The position numbers were made by a program, and so were the translations under genes. A stretch of 20,486 nucleotides of DNA from VAZQ01 sp036502925 (lineage in GTDB: Bacteria > Pseudomonadota > Alphaproteobacteria > Rhizobiales > Xanthobacteraceae): contig DASXXS010000283.1 of the NCBI GenBank assembly GCA_036502925.1, positions 1-20,486 on the forward strand, written 5' to 3'. How positions within the stretch are numbered: position 1 is the first letter of the stretch; every line of letters begins with the position of its first letter. Below the pieces are notes generated by a model. That model saw nothing but the letters and a program-made list of their open reading frames with translations. It did no database searches and was not told the DNA's origin. Positions 1 through 7,928 of the stretch are shown here, in pieces.

Positions 1-1180
1 GGCCCGCTTCCTCGGCGCTCGTCACCTCGACCCGGGTGCCGTCCGCAAGCCGCCCGAACCCGGTGGTGACCACGCGTTCCGGCGCCATCAGGCCGCTCGC
101 GATCACGGCCTGGACATCGTCCTGTTGCTGCACCATGACGGAGCGCACCGCGACCGTGCTGTCGTCCTTGACCACATAGACGAACGTGCCGTCGGGCCCG
201 CGCTGGACCGCTGCGGTCGGAACCACGACGCCTTGGCGCAGCGTATTGATCAGAACCCGTATATTGACGAACTGTCCCGGCCAAAGCTGGACATTGGAAT
301 TGGCGAACTCGCCCTTGAGCTGGACGGTGCCGGTGGTCTGGTCGACCTGGTTGTTGATGACCACCACCCTGCCGCTGTCGATCACCGTGGTGCCGTCGGC
401 GCCGATCGCCTGCACCGGCAGTTGTCCCGCGGCCATGCCTTTGTTGAGATCGGGAAGATTTTGCTGCGGCAGATTGAACAGCACCGCGATCGGCTTGATC
501 TGGGTGATGGTCACGATCCCGGTAGCGTCGGAGGCATGGATTATGTTGCCCTCGTCGACCTGACGGATGCCGGTCAGCCCAGTCAGCGGCGCCACCACGT
601 CGGTATAGTCGAGGTTCGCCTTGGCGTTGTTGATCGAGGCCTGGTCGGACTGCGTCTGCGCGGTGAGCTGGTCGACCAGCGCCTTCTGGGTGTCGACCTG
701 CTGCTTCTGCACCGCGTTGGTGGCAGCGAGCCTGACGTAGCGCTCGAGATCGAGCTTGGCATTGGCCAGCTGCGCTTCGTCCTGCGCCTTCTTGGCGACC
801 GTGATATCGTATTGCGCCTGGTAGATGGTCGGATCGATCTTGGCGATGACGGATCCTTGCGTGACCTCCTGGCCCTCCTTGAAGTCGATCTTCATCAGCT
901 TGCCGTCGACCTGCGAGCGCACCAGCACGGTGTTGAGCGCCTTGGCGGTGCCGACGCCGTCCAGATAGACCGGCACGTCGGCCAGGCGCGCCGCCACCGC
1001 CAGGACCGGAACGGTGTCGTTGGGATTGCCGCCGCCGCGTCTAAATCCCCCCGGCCCCTTCTGCTGAGCTTGCTTCTGCTGTTGCTGGGACGGCTGTCCG
1101 GGACCGAGATACCAATAGGCTGCTCCGCCCAGAGCGGCGAGCAAGACCACGATGGCGAAGCGCCGCAATGCTCGCATCAT
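1..1180 (-). CDS. RND efflux periplasmic adaptor (MdtA/HlyD-like), C-terminus cut by window edge
   Basis: Membrane-fusion protein that links an inner-membrane RND pump to an outer-membrane channel. I translated the complement by hand: it opens with MMRALRRFAIVV, a hydrophobic anchor (about residues 8-25), then a Gln/Gly-rich linker (about 28-50). Next come the barrel/lipoyl half with the text DGVGTAKALNTVLVRSQVDG, a coiled-coil hairpin rich in Q, A and K (about 110-190), and the second lipoyl half VVAPLTGLTGIRQVDEGNII. Beta-barrel text such as NLWPGQFVNIRV-like VQLWPGQFVNIRV follows. It stays open for about 393 codons to base 1, whereas the family is usually 380-430 residues, so only the tail is missing. 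An in-frame stop at 1214-1216 fixes the start at 1180 or the adjacent ATG at 1177; no strong ribosome site is seen. The pump gene would lie left of the window. Family assignment is firm; the substrate is unknown. Confidence 0.9.
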   Translation of the reverse strand, partial: MMRALRRFAIVVLLAALGGAAYWYLGPGQPSQQQQKQAQQKGPGGFRRGGGNPNDTVPVLAVAARLADVPVYLDGVGTAKALNTVLVRSQVDGKLMKIDFKEGQEVTQGSVIAKIDPTIYQAQYDITVAKKAQDEAQLANAKLDLERYVRLAATNAVQKQQVDTQKALVDQLTAQTQSDQASINNAKANLDYTDVVAPLTGLTGIRQVDEGNIIHASDATGIVTITQIKPIAVLFNLPQQNLPDLNKGMAAGQLPVQAIGADGTTVIDSGRVVVINNQVDQTTGTVQLKGEFANSNVQLWPGQFVNIRVLINTLRQGVVVPTAAVQRGPDGTFVYVVKDDSTVAVRSVMVQQQDDVQAVIASGLMAPERVVTTGFGRLADGTRVEVTSAEEAG

Positions 1181-1634
1181 GGCCGGCGTCTGGCCGCAGG
1201 CCAGCCCCGGACATCAGCTGGCTGGCTGGCGAGGGCCGTCAACCCTCCCGACTGATCCACGCCATCGCGTGCAAAAATCATGATTGGCCTTCAATGCCTA
1301 CCGACGCCGGTGACTGGAACTTGCCCGACCAGCATCGGAGCGCTGTTCCCGGGACGCTCCGGCCGCAAATTATCAAACTCGGCCCCGCAGGCCACTTAAA
1401 TAAAGGAAATGTTGGGCGTTTCGGCCCCGACGGCCGGCCCTGCCGCAGCAATAAGGGGCGGAATCTTGCGGCCCGATCTGCAACCCGACGAATGAGAATA
1501 CTTGGCCACAATCAATGGCTTAAAGGCCCGCGAGAGATCTCTACAGGGCGCGTCCGGCGCCGCGGAGATGCGCTGGCCTCCCCATGGGCGGGCTGATACA
1601 GGGGATGACAGTCTGAAGCAGGGCGGGCCACGCG
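1181..1634. other. 454-base divergent intergenic region without a supported gene
   Basis: This gap lies between the divergently transcribed adaptor gene and the ABC permease gene, so it must hold both promoters. I see no coding sequence: the open frames crossing it have no recognisable protein content and weak starts. It contains two perfect 10-base palindromes, AATCATGATT at 1276-1285 and AGAGATCTCT at 1533-1542, and an AT-rich patch around 1392-1412. Ten-base palindromes are expected by chance at this length, so neither is claimed as an operator. No Fur, Irr or EcfG consensus was seen. Confidence 0.5.
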
Positions 1635-3380
1635 ATGTCGGGTGAGGAGCCAAGTCCTGCGCCGCCATCGCACGCGGCGCGGCGCAAGCCTCGGCCCGAG
1701 CACTTCGTGATGGGCGGCGCCGTCGCCGCGCTGGTGATCCTGGTCGTGCTGCCGCTCATGTCGCTCCTGTTCGGCAGCGTGCGCGGCGAGCAGGGCCTGA
1801 GCCTCGAACATTTCGCCGAGGTGCTGACCGGCCGCCTCTACGTCACCGCCCTCAAGAACTCGCTCATGCTCGGCGCCTGGACCGGCCTGTTCAGCACCAT
1901 CATCGGGCTCACCTTGGCCTGGGCGGTGAGCCGCACCGACGTGCCGGCGAAGCCTTTGCTGCAGCTGACCGCGACGCTTTCCTATCTGTCGCCGCCGTTC
2001 CTGACCGCGATCGCCTTCACCTATCTGTTCAGCCCGAATGCCGGCCTCATCAATGTCCTACTGCGCGACGTCGCCGGCCTGCCTTGGCTGACGTTCAACA
2101 TCTTTTCCATGCCGGGCCTCGTCCTGGTCACGGTGATGCACACGTTTCCGTTCGTGTATCTGCTCGCCGCGAGCGCGCTGCAATCGGTCGACGCCTCCTA
2201 CGAGGAAGCCGCGCAGATTCTCGGCGCCGGCAAGCTGCGCACCGCGTTCGCGATCACGGCGCCGCTGGTGGCGCCCGCGGTTCTCTCCGGAACGTTGCTC
2301 GGCTTCGTCAACGCCATCGCGCTGTTCGGTTCGCAGGCGATCATCGGTCTGCCCGGCCGCATCGTGACGCTGCCCACCCGCATCTATGCGCTGTTCGACT
2401 ATCCGCCCGAATACGGCCTGGCCTCCGCGCTCTCGCTGGTGTTCGTGCTCATCACCATCGTGGCGCTGTATCTGCAGCGCGCCTTCCTGGCCCGGCGCTC
2501 CTATGTCACGCTCGCCGGCAAGGGCGCGCGGCTTGCGCTATTGCGGCTCGGCCGCTGGCGCTTTGTGCTGCTCGGCTTCGGCATCGTCGTCTTCATCGTG
2601 TCGATCCTCGCCCCCTATGCGACGCTGATCGCGGTCTCGTTCTCGAAATCCTGGGGTCTCGATTTCTGGAAGGGCCTCACGCTCGCCAACTACAAGTTCA
2701 TCCTGTTCGACTACGACGTCACCCGCCGCGCCATTCTCAACAGCCTCCTGCTCGCCACCCTGGCGGCCAGCGGCGCGGTGCTGCTGGGGGCGGTGATCGG
2801 CTGGATCGATTTGCGCACCAGGATTCCCGGCCGCCGGCTGCTCGATTATTTCGCGCTCATTCCGCTCGGGCTTCCCGGCATCGTGATGGCGGTGGCGCTG
2901 ATCCAGTTCTGGCTCGCCCTGCCGGTCGCGCTCTATGGCACGCTGGCGATCCTGTTGCTCGCCTATATGGGCCGCTACATTCCGCTCGGCGTCCGCGCCG
3001 CCAACGCGGCGCTGCGCCAGGTCGATCCTTCGCTCGAGGAGAGCGCGCAAATTCTCGGCGCCTCATGGCTGACCACCATGCGCGAGGTGACGCTGCCGCT
3101 GATCCGGCCGGGACTGTTCGCCGGCTGGCTCCTGGTGTTCGTGCCGGTCATCCAGGAGCTGAGCGCGTCGATCCTCCTGTTCTCGTCGAGCTCGATCACG
3201 CTGGCGGTGGCGATCTACAATCTCTACGAGACCGGCTATATCGAGCCGGTCGCGGCGCTCGCCATGATCAACATGGTCATCGTCAGCGCCGCGATCTGGC
3301 TCGCCACCAGGATCGGCGGCGGCCGCATCCTGGGACGCGGCGATGCCGCACATCATGCCGCGCCGGGGACAGGGACTTAA
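1635..3380 (+). CDS. ABC transporter permease, fused double-domain (ferric iron/FbpB-like)
   Basis: Inner-membrane channel of a binding-protein-dependent importer. The 581-residue protein carries two copies of the permease domain, as in FbpB/AfuB-type iron permeases of about 550-590 residues. Hydrophobic segments begin at about residue 30 and fill both halves. Each half has the cytoplasmic EAA loop that docks to the ATPase: EEAAQILGAGKLRTAF near residue 190 and EESAQILGASWLTTMREVTL near residue 465. The start at 1635 is the first ATG after in-frame stops; the Shine-Dalgarno is only moderate. The gene is followed after two bases by its ATPase, so they form one transcription unit. The family also includes thiamine, polyamine and phosphonate permeases, so iron as the substrate is inferred from overall resemblance only. 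No substrate-binding protein gene is adjacent. Confidence 0.9.
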   Translation: MSGEEPSPAPPSHAARRKPRPEHFVMGGAVAALVILVVLPLMSLLFGSVRGEQGLSLEHFAEVLTGRLYVTALKNSLMLGAWTGLFSTIIGLTLAWAVSRTDVPAKPLLQLTATLSYLSPPFLTAIAFTYLFSPNAGLINVLLRDVAGLPWLTFNIFSMPGLVLVTVMHTFPFVYLLAASALQSVDASYEEAAQILGAGKLRTAFAITAPLVAPAVLSGTLLGFVNAIALFGSQAIIGLPGRIVTLPTRIYALFDYPPEYGLASALSLVFVLITIVALYLQRAFLARRSYVTLAGKGARLALLRLGRWRFVLLGFGIVVFIVSILAPYATLIAVSFSKSWGLDFWKGLTLANYKFILFDYDVTRRAILNSLLLATLAASGAVLLGAVIGWIDLRTRIPGRRLLDYFALIPLGLPGIVMAVALIQFWLALPVALYGTLAILLLAYMGRYIPLGVRAANAALRQVDPSLEESAQILGASWLTTMREVTLPLIRPGLFAGWLLVFVPVIQELSASILLFSSSSITLAVAIYNLYETGYIEPVAALAMINMVIVSAAIWLATRIGGGRILGRGDAAHHAAPGTGT

Positions 3381-3382
3381 GC

Positions 3383-4483
3383 ATGGCCGGGATCACGATC
3401 CGCGGATTGTCGAAGCGTTTCGGCGCGGACGACGGTTCGCTCGCCGCCGTCGCCGATCTCGATCTCGACATCAAGGACAACCAGTTCGTCACCTTGCTCG
3501 GCCCGTCGGGTTGCGGCAAGACCACGACGCTGCGCCTGATCGCCGGCTACATCACGCCGGATTCCGGCACCATCGAGGTCGCCGGCCGGCGTTTGTCGTC
3601 GCCGCAGGCGGTCGTGCCGCCGGCGGAGCGCGGCATGGGCATGGTGTTCCAGAACTACGCGGTGTGGCCGCACAAGACCGTGTTCGAAAACGTCGTCTTC
3701 GGCCTCAAGCTGCGCAAGCTCGCATCGGCGGCCGCCCGCCAAAAGGTCGCCGACATGCTCGCGCTGGTGAATCTCGGCGGGCTCGAGCAGCGCTATCCGG
3801 CCGAGCTGTCGGGCGGGCAGCAGCAGCGCGTGGCGCTGGCGCGCTCGCTGGTGGTCGAGCCCGGCATCCTGCTGCTCGATGAGCCGTTGTCCAATCTCGA
3901 TGCCAAGCTGCGCGAGCGCATGCGCACCGAGCTCAAGCAGCTCCAGCGCCGCACCGGCATCACCTTCGTGTACGTCACCCACGACCAGGCCGAGGCGCTG
4001 GCGCTGTCGGATCAGGTGGCGGTGATCAGCGGCGGCCGGCTGCAGCAATACGGCACGCCGTTCGGGGTCTATGCGCATCCGGCCAACCGCATGGTGGCTG
4101 ATTTCATGGGGCTGGTGAACCTGGTGCCGGGCCGCATCCGCGATACGAGAAGCGGCCTCGCCAGCGTCGAACTGGCGCCCGATCTTACCGTCGCGATCGC
4201 CGGAATAGATGGGCTCGCGGTGGGCGAGCCGGTGGATGTGGCCATCCGTCCCGAAAACATCTCGCTGGCGCCGGCGCCGGACCCGGAAACGCTTGCCAAA
4301 GTCACGCTCGGCAAGGTCACCAACCACGTCTTCCTGGGCAATCTCAGCGAGTATGAGGTCGCGCTGCCGTCGGGCCCGGTTTTGCGGGTGCAGACCCATC
4401 CGCTGCAGCAATTCAAGCTCGGCGAACCGGTGGCGATCACGATCGACGCGACCCAGTGCAGCGCCTTTCCCCGCATCCGCTAG
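3383..4483 (+). CDS. ABC transporter ATP-binding protein (FbpC/PotA class)
   Basis: Cytoplasmic ATPase that powers the preceding permease. Of 366 residues, the nucleotide-binding domain is complete: Walker A GPSGCGKTT (40-48), Q-loop around Q90, signature LSGGQQQR (142-149), Walker B ILLLDEP (162-168), D-loop SNLDAK (170-175) and switch histidine H200. The last 90 or so residues, with VDVAIRPENISL, form the TOBE-type regulatory domain typical of iron, polyamine and sugar importers. The start at 3383 lies two bases after the permease stop with a GGGACAGGGA ribosome site upstream. A much longer open frame continues upstream in the same phase but only overlies the permease in the wrong frame. 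All catalytic motifs are present, so the protein should be active. Substrate is unassigned. Confidence 0.93.
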   Translation: MAGITIRGLSKRFGADDGSLAAVADLDLDIKDNQFVTLLGPSGCGKTTTLRLIAGYITPDSGTIEVAGRRLSSPQAVVPPAERGMGMVFQNYAVWPHKTVFENVVFGLKLRKLASAAARQKVADMLALVNLGGLEQRYPAELSGGQQQRVALARSLVVEPGILLLDEPLSNLDAKLRERMRTELKQLQRRTGITFVYVTHDQAEALALSDQVAVISGGRLQQYGTPFGVYAHPANRMVADFMGLVNLVPGRIRDTRSGLASVELAPDLTVAIAGIDGLAVGEPVDVAIRPENISLAPAPDPETLAKVTLGKVTNHVFLGNLSEYEVALPSGPVLRVQTHPLQQFKLGEPVAITIDATQCSAFPRIR

Positions 4484-4587
4484 AAATTACGAATATATGC
4501 CTTTCCGCCGCTCTAATTTCGCCGCTTCGAGGGAATCGAGTACGCGCGTGGTTGCGTCGGCGTCCCTGAATGAGAGAGGTTAAGACA

Positions 4588-4959
4588 ATGCGGAGCATTT
4601 TGCAGCGAGCTTGCGCGGCGGCTTTAGCAGCAATCGCTTTGGGCGGTGCAGGAATCGGATTGGCGAGGGCGGCTGACATTCCGGCACCGCAAGCCCAAAT
4701 CCTACCACCTCCACCGAATTACCATGGCGGTCCGCCGGTCGAGGAGAATTACGTCTATCCGCCGCCGGTTGCGTATGGCTATCCGCCGCCGCCGGCCTAC
4801 TACGAATACGCCCCGCCACCCGTGGTGATCAGGCCGAGCCCCTATTATTGGGGACGGCATTATGGGCCCATCTACGGCGATCGTGCCTATGGTCCGTATG
4901 TCGCCCGCGGCTATGGACGATACGAGCGCCCGTGGGGTCGCGGTTATCGCGGCTGGTAA
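4588..4959 (+). CDS. Small exported Pro/Tyr-rich protein
   Basis: I do not recognise a named family; short exported Pro/Tyr/Gly proteins of this style are common in Bradyrhizobium-like genomes. The 123-residue product has a clear signal peptide (MRSILQRACAAALAAIALGG, then GIGLARA, likely cut before ADIPAPQ). The mature part is repetitive, with PPP and YPPPPAYYEY stretches and then a Tyr/Gly/Arg tail ending RGYRGW. It has no Cys and no visible catalytic motif, suggesting a structural or envelope-surface role. I chose ATG 4588 over the in-frame ATG at 4570 because GAGAGAGG lies at the right distance before 4588. The 104-base gap after the ABC ATPase makes co-transcription uncertain. A hairpin follows directly after its stop. 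Confidence 0.8.
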   Translation: MRSILQRACAAALAAIALGGAGIGLARAADIPAPQAQILPPPPNYHGGPPVEENYVYPPPVAYGYPPPPAYYEYAPPPVVIRPSPYYWGRHYGPIYGDRAYGPYVARGYGRYERPWGRGYRGW

Positions 4960-4963
4960 CAGC

Positions 4964-4986
4964 GTCGGCAATTGCGGCTTGCCGAC
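4964..4986 (+). terminator. Hairpin after the Pro/Tyr-rich gene, terminator-like
   Basis: An 8-bp perfect stem (GTCGGCAA at 4964-4971, TTGCCGAC at 4979-4986) with a 7-base loop begins four bases after the stop codon. No T-run follows, so it is not a canonical intrinsic terminator; it could be a weak terminator or a 3'-end stabiliser. Confidence 0.45.
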
Positions 4987-5000
4987 CAAATAACGATGAC

Positions 5001-5055
5001 GCTGTATCGAGCTGTATTGGCATGCCGGTGGTGTAATTGACATGCCGGGGGTGTA
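5001..5055 (+). repeat. Short direct repeats upstream of the amidase gene
   Basis: Two near-identical 15-mers, CATGCCGGTGGTGTA (5021-5035) and CATGCCGGGGGTGTA (5041-5055), differ at one base and are spaced exactly 20 bases apart. Just before them GCTGTAT occurs twice at a 10-base spacing (5001-5007, 5011-5017). They lie 42-96 bases before the chosen amidase start. They could be tandem regulator sites on one helix face or a scar of a mobile-element end; no transposase is nearby. Confidence 0.6.
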
Positions 5056-5096
5056 GCCTGTTCCCTCGTCGGCGAGATGCGATCGGGACCCTTCGG

Positions 5097-6698
5097 ATGA
5101 AAAAGCAGAAGATGCATGCGGCAGCGGCCGTCGTCGCCGTGGCGCTGTCGGCAATGGACCCGCCTCTCGGTCATGCTCAGGACAGCAGGAACATGGCTCC
5201 ATCTTTTCAAATCGTCGAGACGTCGATCGACGATATCCATGCGGCTTACGCGTCGGGCACGTTGACCGCTCATCAGTTGGTGCAGGCTTATCTCGACCGG
5301 ATCAACGCCTACGACAAGAGCGGTCCGACCATCAACTCGATCATCACGCTCAACCCAAATGCGTTGGACGAGGCCGACAGGCTTGATGCCGCGTACAAGC
5401 GCTCGGGCTTTGTCGGTCCGCTGCACGGCATCCCGGTTTTGGTCAAAGATGAAATCGACGCGGCGGGCATGCCCACGACGCTGGGCACGCTCGTGTTCAA
5501 GGATTACCGGCCGCCCAGGGACGCGTTCGCGGTGGAACGGCTGCGCAAAGCGGGAGCGATCATCCTCGGTAAGACCACGCTGAGCGAGTATGCCGCCGGC
5601 GACACCTATGGCTCGATGTTCGGCGTCACGCGTAACCCGTACGACCTGGAGCGCACCGTCGGCGGATCGTCGGGCGGCTCCGGCGCCGCCGTAGCGGCGA
5701 ACCTCACGACCGTCGCCCTGGGCGAAGAAACGCTCGCCTCGATCCGCCGCCCGGGAGCGTGGAATGCGGTCGTGGCGCTGCGGCCGACTCCCGGCTTGGT
5801 GAGCCGCAGCGGCATGTGGGACGGATACCCGTCTCCGGTTGCGCAGATGGGCCCCATGGCGCGCAACGTGAAGGACTTGGCCAGCGTGTTGGACGGCATG
5901 GCCGGATACGACCCGGAGGATCCGGTGACAGCCCTCGGGATCGGAAAAACCGAGGGAAGCTACACCCGATTCCTGGACAAGGACGGCCTGAAGGGGGCGC
6001 GGATCGGGATTCTGCGCGAGCCGATCGGCGTCGCCAGTGAGCCCGGCTCGGAGGACTTCAAGAAGGTCGATGCCGTCTTCGAGAAGAATATCGCGGAATT
6101 AAAGAGCGCCGGAGCCGTCATTATCGATCCGATCGTGATCCCGGACCTCAAGACGCTGCTGGCGAAGAGGGCTCGCAATCCGGCCATGGACGATCAGGCC
6201 CTGCGGTTATATCTCGCCCGCAACCCGGACTCGCCGCTCAAGACGCGCCAGGACATCGCCAATTCCCCCGACATCGGCAAGAGCTTTCCGCCCTTCAAGG
6301 CAGACCAGTGGAAGAACCCGCTCCCGGCGCTGGACCATGCCAAGTACCTCGAATTTCTTCTGGCCCGGGAGCAGCTGACCTACAACGTGCTCAAGGTGAT
6401 GGCCGACAACAGGCTCGACGCCATCGTGCACAAGTCGGTCGAGCACCAGCCCACGCTCATCAAGGACGGAATCAATCCGCCCTACGCGAGCAACAGGGGT
6501 GTGCCGACGCTGAACACGTTCCTGGTCTACGCCGCCTCGATGACCGTGCCGGCTGGATTTACCGCCGACGATCTGCCGGTGGGCATCACGTTCTTCGGCC
6601 GGCCCTACAGCGAACCGACACTGCTCAAGCTGGCCTATTCCTACGAGCAGGCGACACACCATCGGGTCCCGCCCAAGACCACTCCTGCGTTGCGCTAA
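5097..6698 (+). CDS. Exported amidase-signature family enzyme
   Basis: Amidase-signature hydrolases cleave amide bonds with a Ser-cisSer-Lys triad. Starting at ATG 5097 gives 533 residues with a signal peptide (MKKQKMHAAAAVVAVALSAM, likely cut after GHAQ). The open frame reaches back to 5037, but that would bury the signal peptide behind a Cys/Arg-rich stretch. Visible landmarks are the lysine motif PVLVKDEID (K117), the glycine/serine loop GGSSGGSGAAVAAN (about 189-202) and the nucleophile region GEETLASIRRPG with S215. The usual form there is DTGGSIR; here the two glycines before the nucleophile are Leu-Ala. The C-terminal half (MGPMARNVKDLASVLD onward) is family-typical. The substrate is unknown, and export suggests an envelope or extracellular amide. 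It stands alone; its stop overlaps the stop of the convergent gene. Confidence 0.88.
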   Translation: MKKQKMHAAAAVVAVALSAMDPPLGHAQDSRNMAPSFQIVETSIDDIHAAYASGTLTAHQLVQAYLDRINAYDKSGPTINSIITLNPNALDEADRLDAAYKRSGFVGPLHGIPVLVKDEIDAAGMPTTLGTLVFKDYRPPRDAFAVERLRKAGAIILGKTTLSEYAAGDTYGSMFGVTRNPYDLERTVGGSSGGSGAAVAANLTTVALGEETLASIRRPGAWNAVVALRPTPGLVSRSGMWDGYPSPVAQMGPMARNVKDLASVLDGMAGYDPEDPVTALGIGKTEGSYTRFLDKDGLKGARIGILREPIGVASEPGSEDFKKVDAVFEKNIAELKSAGAVIIDPIVIPDLKTLLAKRARNPAMDDQALRLYLARNPDSPLKTRQDIANSPDIGKSFPPFKADQWKNPLPALDHAKYLEFLLAREQLTYNVLKVMADNRLDAIVHKSVEHQPTLIKDGINPPYASNRGVPTLNTFLVYAASMTVPAGFTADDLPVGITFFGRPYSEPTLLKLAYSYEQATHHRVPPKTTPALR

Positions 6699-7261
6699 CC
6701 TAGCGCCTGCCGGGCGAACGCGACCACGCTCACGTCGCTGGCCGCATCGAGCACCTGCGCCGGGCCGGGCGCGAGGCCGTGGCTGGCCAGCACCGCTTCC
6801 GGACTGCGCTCCGGCACTTGCGGAAAGACCGGTCGCCCGCCGGGCAGTGAAACGCGCGGCGCTCGCGACAGGTAAAAGATGTCATAGCGGGGCAGGAACA
6901 TCCCGAACACGTCGGTGCCGCCGATGACCGCGAGACTGCCGTCGGGTACTCCGAGCGCCGCCCAGGCCTGCTCGAACGAAGCGCCCGCCGGGTTCCAGAA
7001 CAGCGCTTTCTCGTTCGCGGGATCGGTCGCCAGCGCGGGAACTTCCCGGGTCAGGATCAGCCGCCGGCGCAAATGCGAACTGGGCTGCTGCTCATGGGAG
7101 TGGGCGCCATGCACCACCGCATCGACGCCCGCGAGCCCATGCGCGAAGAAGCGTTGATCGGCATCGAACTTGAGCTCGTCCGGCATGAGGCCGGCGGCAT
7201 TCGCGATCATGCCGTCGGCAGAAGCGATGGCGTAACCTTCGATGCGGCGGGGACCGGTCAT
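6695..7261 (-). CDS. DHFR/RibD C-terminal-like reductase
   Basis: NADPH-dependent reductase of the dihydrofolate reductase/RibD_C superfamily, 188 residues. The N-terminus GYAIASADGMIANAAG resembles the first strand and loop of that fold, and VIGGTDVFGMFL (about 112-123) is the glycine motif that contacts NADPH. An acidic stretch PDELKFDAD (27-35) lies where DHFR has its catalytic acid, but I cannot align the residue with confidence. It starts four bases after the folE stop and is therefore almost certainly co-transcribed with it, which points to pterin or folate metabolism. Alternatives are a flavin-pathway or pteridine reductase. Its TAG stop (6697-6695) overlaps the amidase TAA (6696-6698) on the other strand. 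Confidence 0.82.
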   Translation of the reverse strand: MTGPRRIEGYAIASADGMIANAAGLMPDELKFDADQRFFAHGLAGVDAVVHGAHSHEQQPSSHLRRRLILTREVPALATDPANEKALFWNPAGASFEQAWAALGVPDGSLAVIGGTDVFGMFLPRYDIFYLSRAPRVSLPGGRPVFPQVPERSPEAVLASHGLAPGPAQVLDAASDVSVVAFARQALG

Positions 7262-7265
7262 GAAG

Positions 7266-7916
7266 CTAGGTCTGGACGGCGCCGTGCAGGCGGATGGCGG
7301 ACAGGAATTCCTGCCGTGTCTCCACGCGCTTGCGGAATATGCCCAACATCTGGCTTGTCACCATGGTGACGCTCGACTTGTGGACGCCCCGGGTGGTCAT
7401 GCATTGGTGCGCCGCTTCGATGACCACGCCGACCCCGAATGGCTTGAGCACGCCGTCCAGGCAAGAGGCGATTTCCGCGGTCATTTTCTCCTGGATTTGA
7501 AGGCGCCTGGCATAGACATCGACAAGTCTTGCGAGCTTGGAGATTCCAACGACGCGGTGACGCGGAAGATAGCCGATATGGGCGCGGCCGATGATCGGGG
7601 CGAGGTGATGCTCGCAATGCGACTCGAATGTTATGTCGCGCAGCACCACCATCTCGTCATAGCCGGCGACTTCGTCGAAGGTGCGGCTGAGGTAGTCACG
7701 CGGTTCTTCCCGGTAGCCCGAGAACCACTCCTCGTAGGCGCGGGTGACGCGGGCGGGCGTTCCCAGCAATCCTTGGCGATCCGGATTGTCGCCTGCCCAG
7801 CGAATGAGCGTGCGCACCGCGTCTTCGGCATCGGAGCGCGACGGCCGATCGGCGGCCGCCGGACGGGCCGCCGCCTTGGCTTTGGGGCTCTGCCCGATTG
7901 CAACGATTTTACCCAT
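7266..7916 (-). CDS. folE: GTP cyclohydrolase I (zinc-dependent, type IA)
   Basis: Converts GTP to 7,8-dihydroneopterin triphosphate, the first step of the tetrahydrofolate/pterin pathway, as a cytoplasmic homodecamer. The 216-residue protein has all zinc ligands of the E. coli type: C101 and H104 in SHCEHHLAP and C172 in HQCMTTRGV. Other family signatures are LLGTPARVTRAYEEWFSGY, IGYLPRHRVVGISKLAR and VYARRLQIQEKMT. The start at 7916 (MGKIVAIGQ) is preceded by GAGGGGATCAAA, a good ribosome site; a longer frame to 8057 is Arg/Ala-rich with no family content. The first 25 or so residues are a low-complexity Lys/Ala extension. The DHFR-like gene follows after four bases. Assignment is firm. Confidence 0.96.
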   Translation of the reverse strand: MGKIVAIGQSPKAKAAARPAAADRPSRSDAEDAVRTLIRWAGDNPDRQGLLGTPARVTRAYEEWFSGYREEPRDYLSRTFDEVAGYDEMVVLRDITFESHCEHHLAPIIGRAHIGYLPRHRVVGISKLARLVDVYARRLQIQEKMTAEIASCLDGVLKPFGVGVVIEAAHQCMTTRGVHKSSVTMVTSQMLGIFRKRVETRQEFLSAIRLHGAVQT

Positions 7917-7928
7917 TTTGATCCCCTC

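Noticed and set aside
125..1255. Long plus-strand open frame at the left end
   Set aside because: It lies opposite the efflux adaptor gene, whose translation shows clear family motifs; the plus frame is His/Arg/Asp-rich with no recognisable domain.
1276..1285. AATCATGATT palindrome as an operator for the efflux adaptor
   Set aside because: A 10-base palindrome is common by chance in a 454-base gap and matches no regulator consensus that I can name.
2084..3382. Apparent N-terminal extension of the ABC ATPase to 799 residues
   Set aside because: This part reads the permease gene in the wrong frame and is Arg/Ala/His-rich; the ATPase begins at 3383 with a ribosome site.
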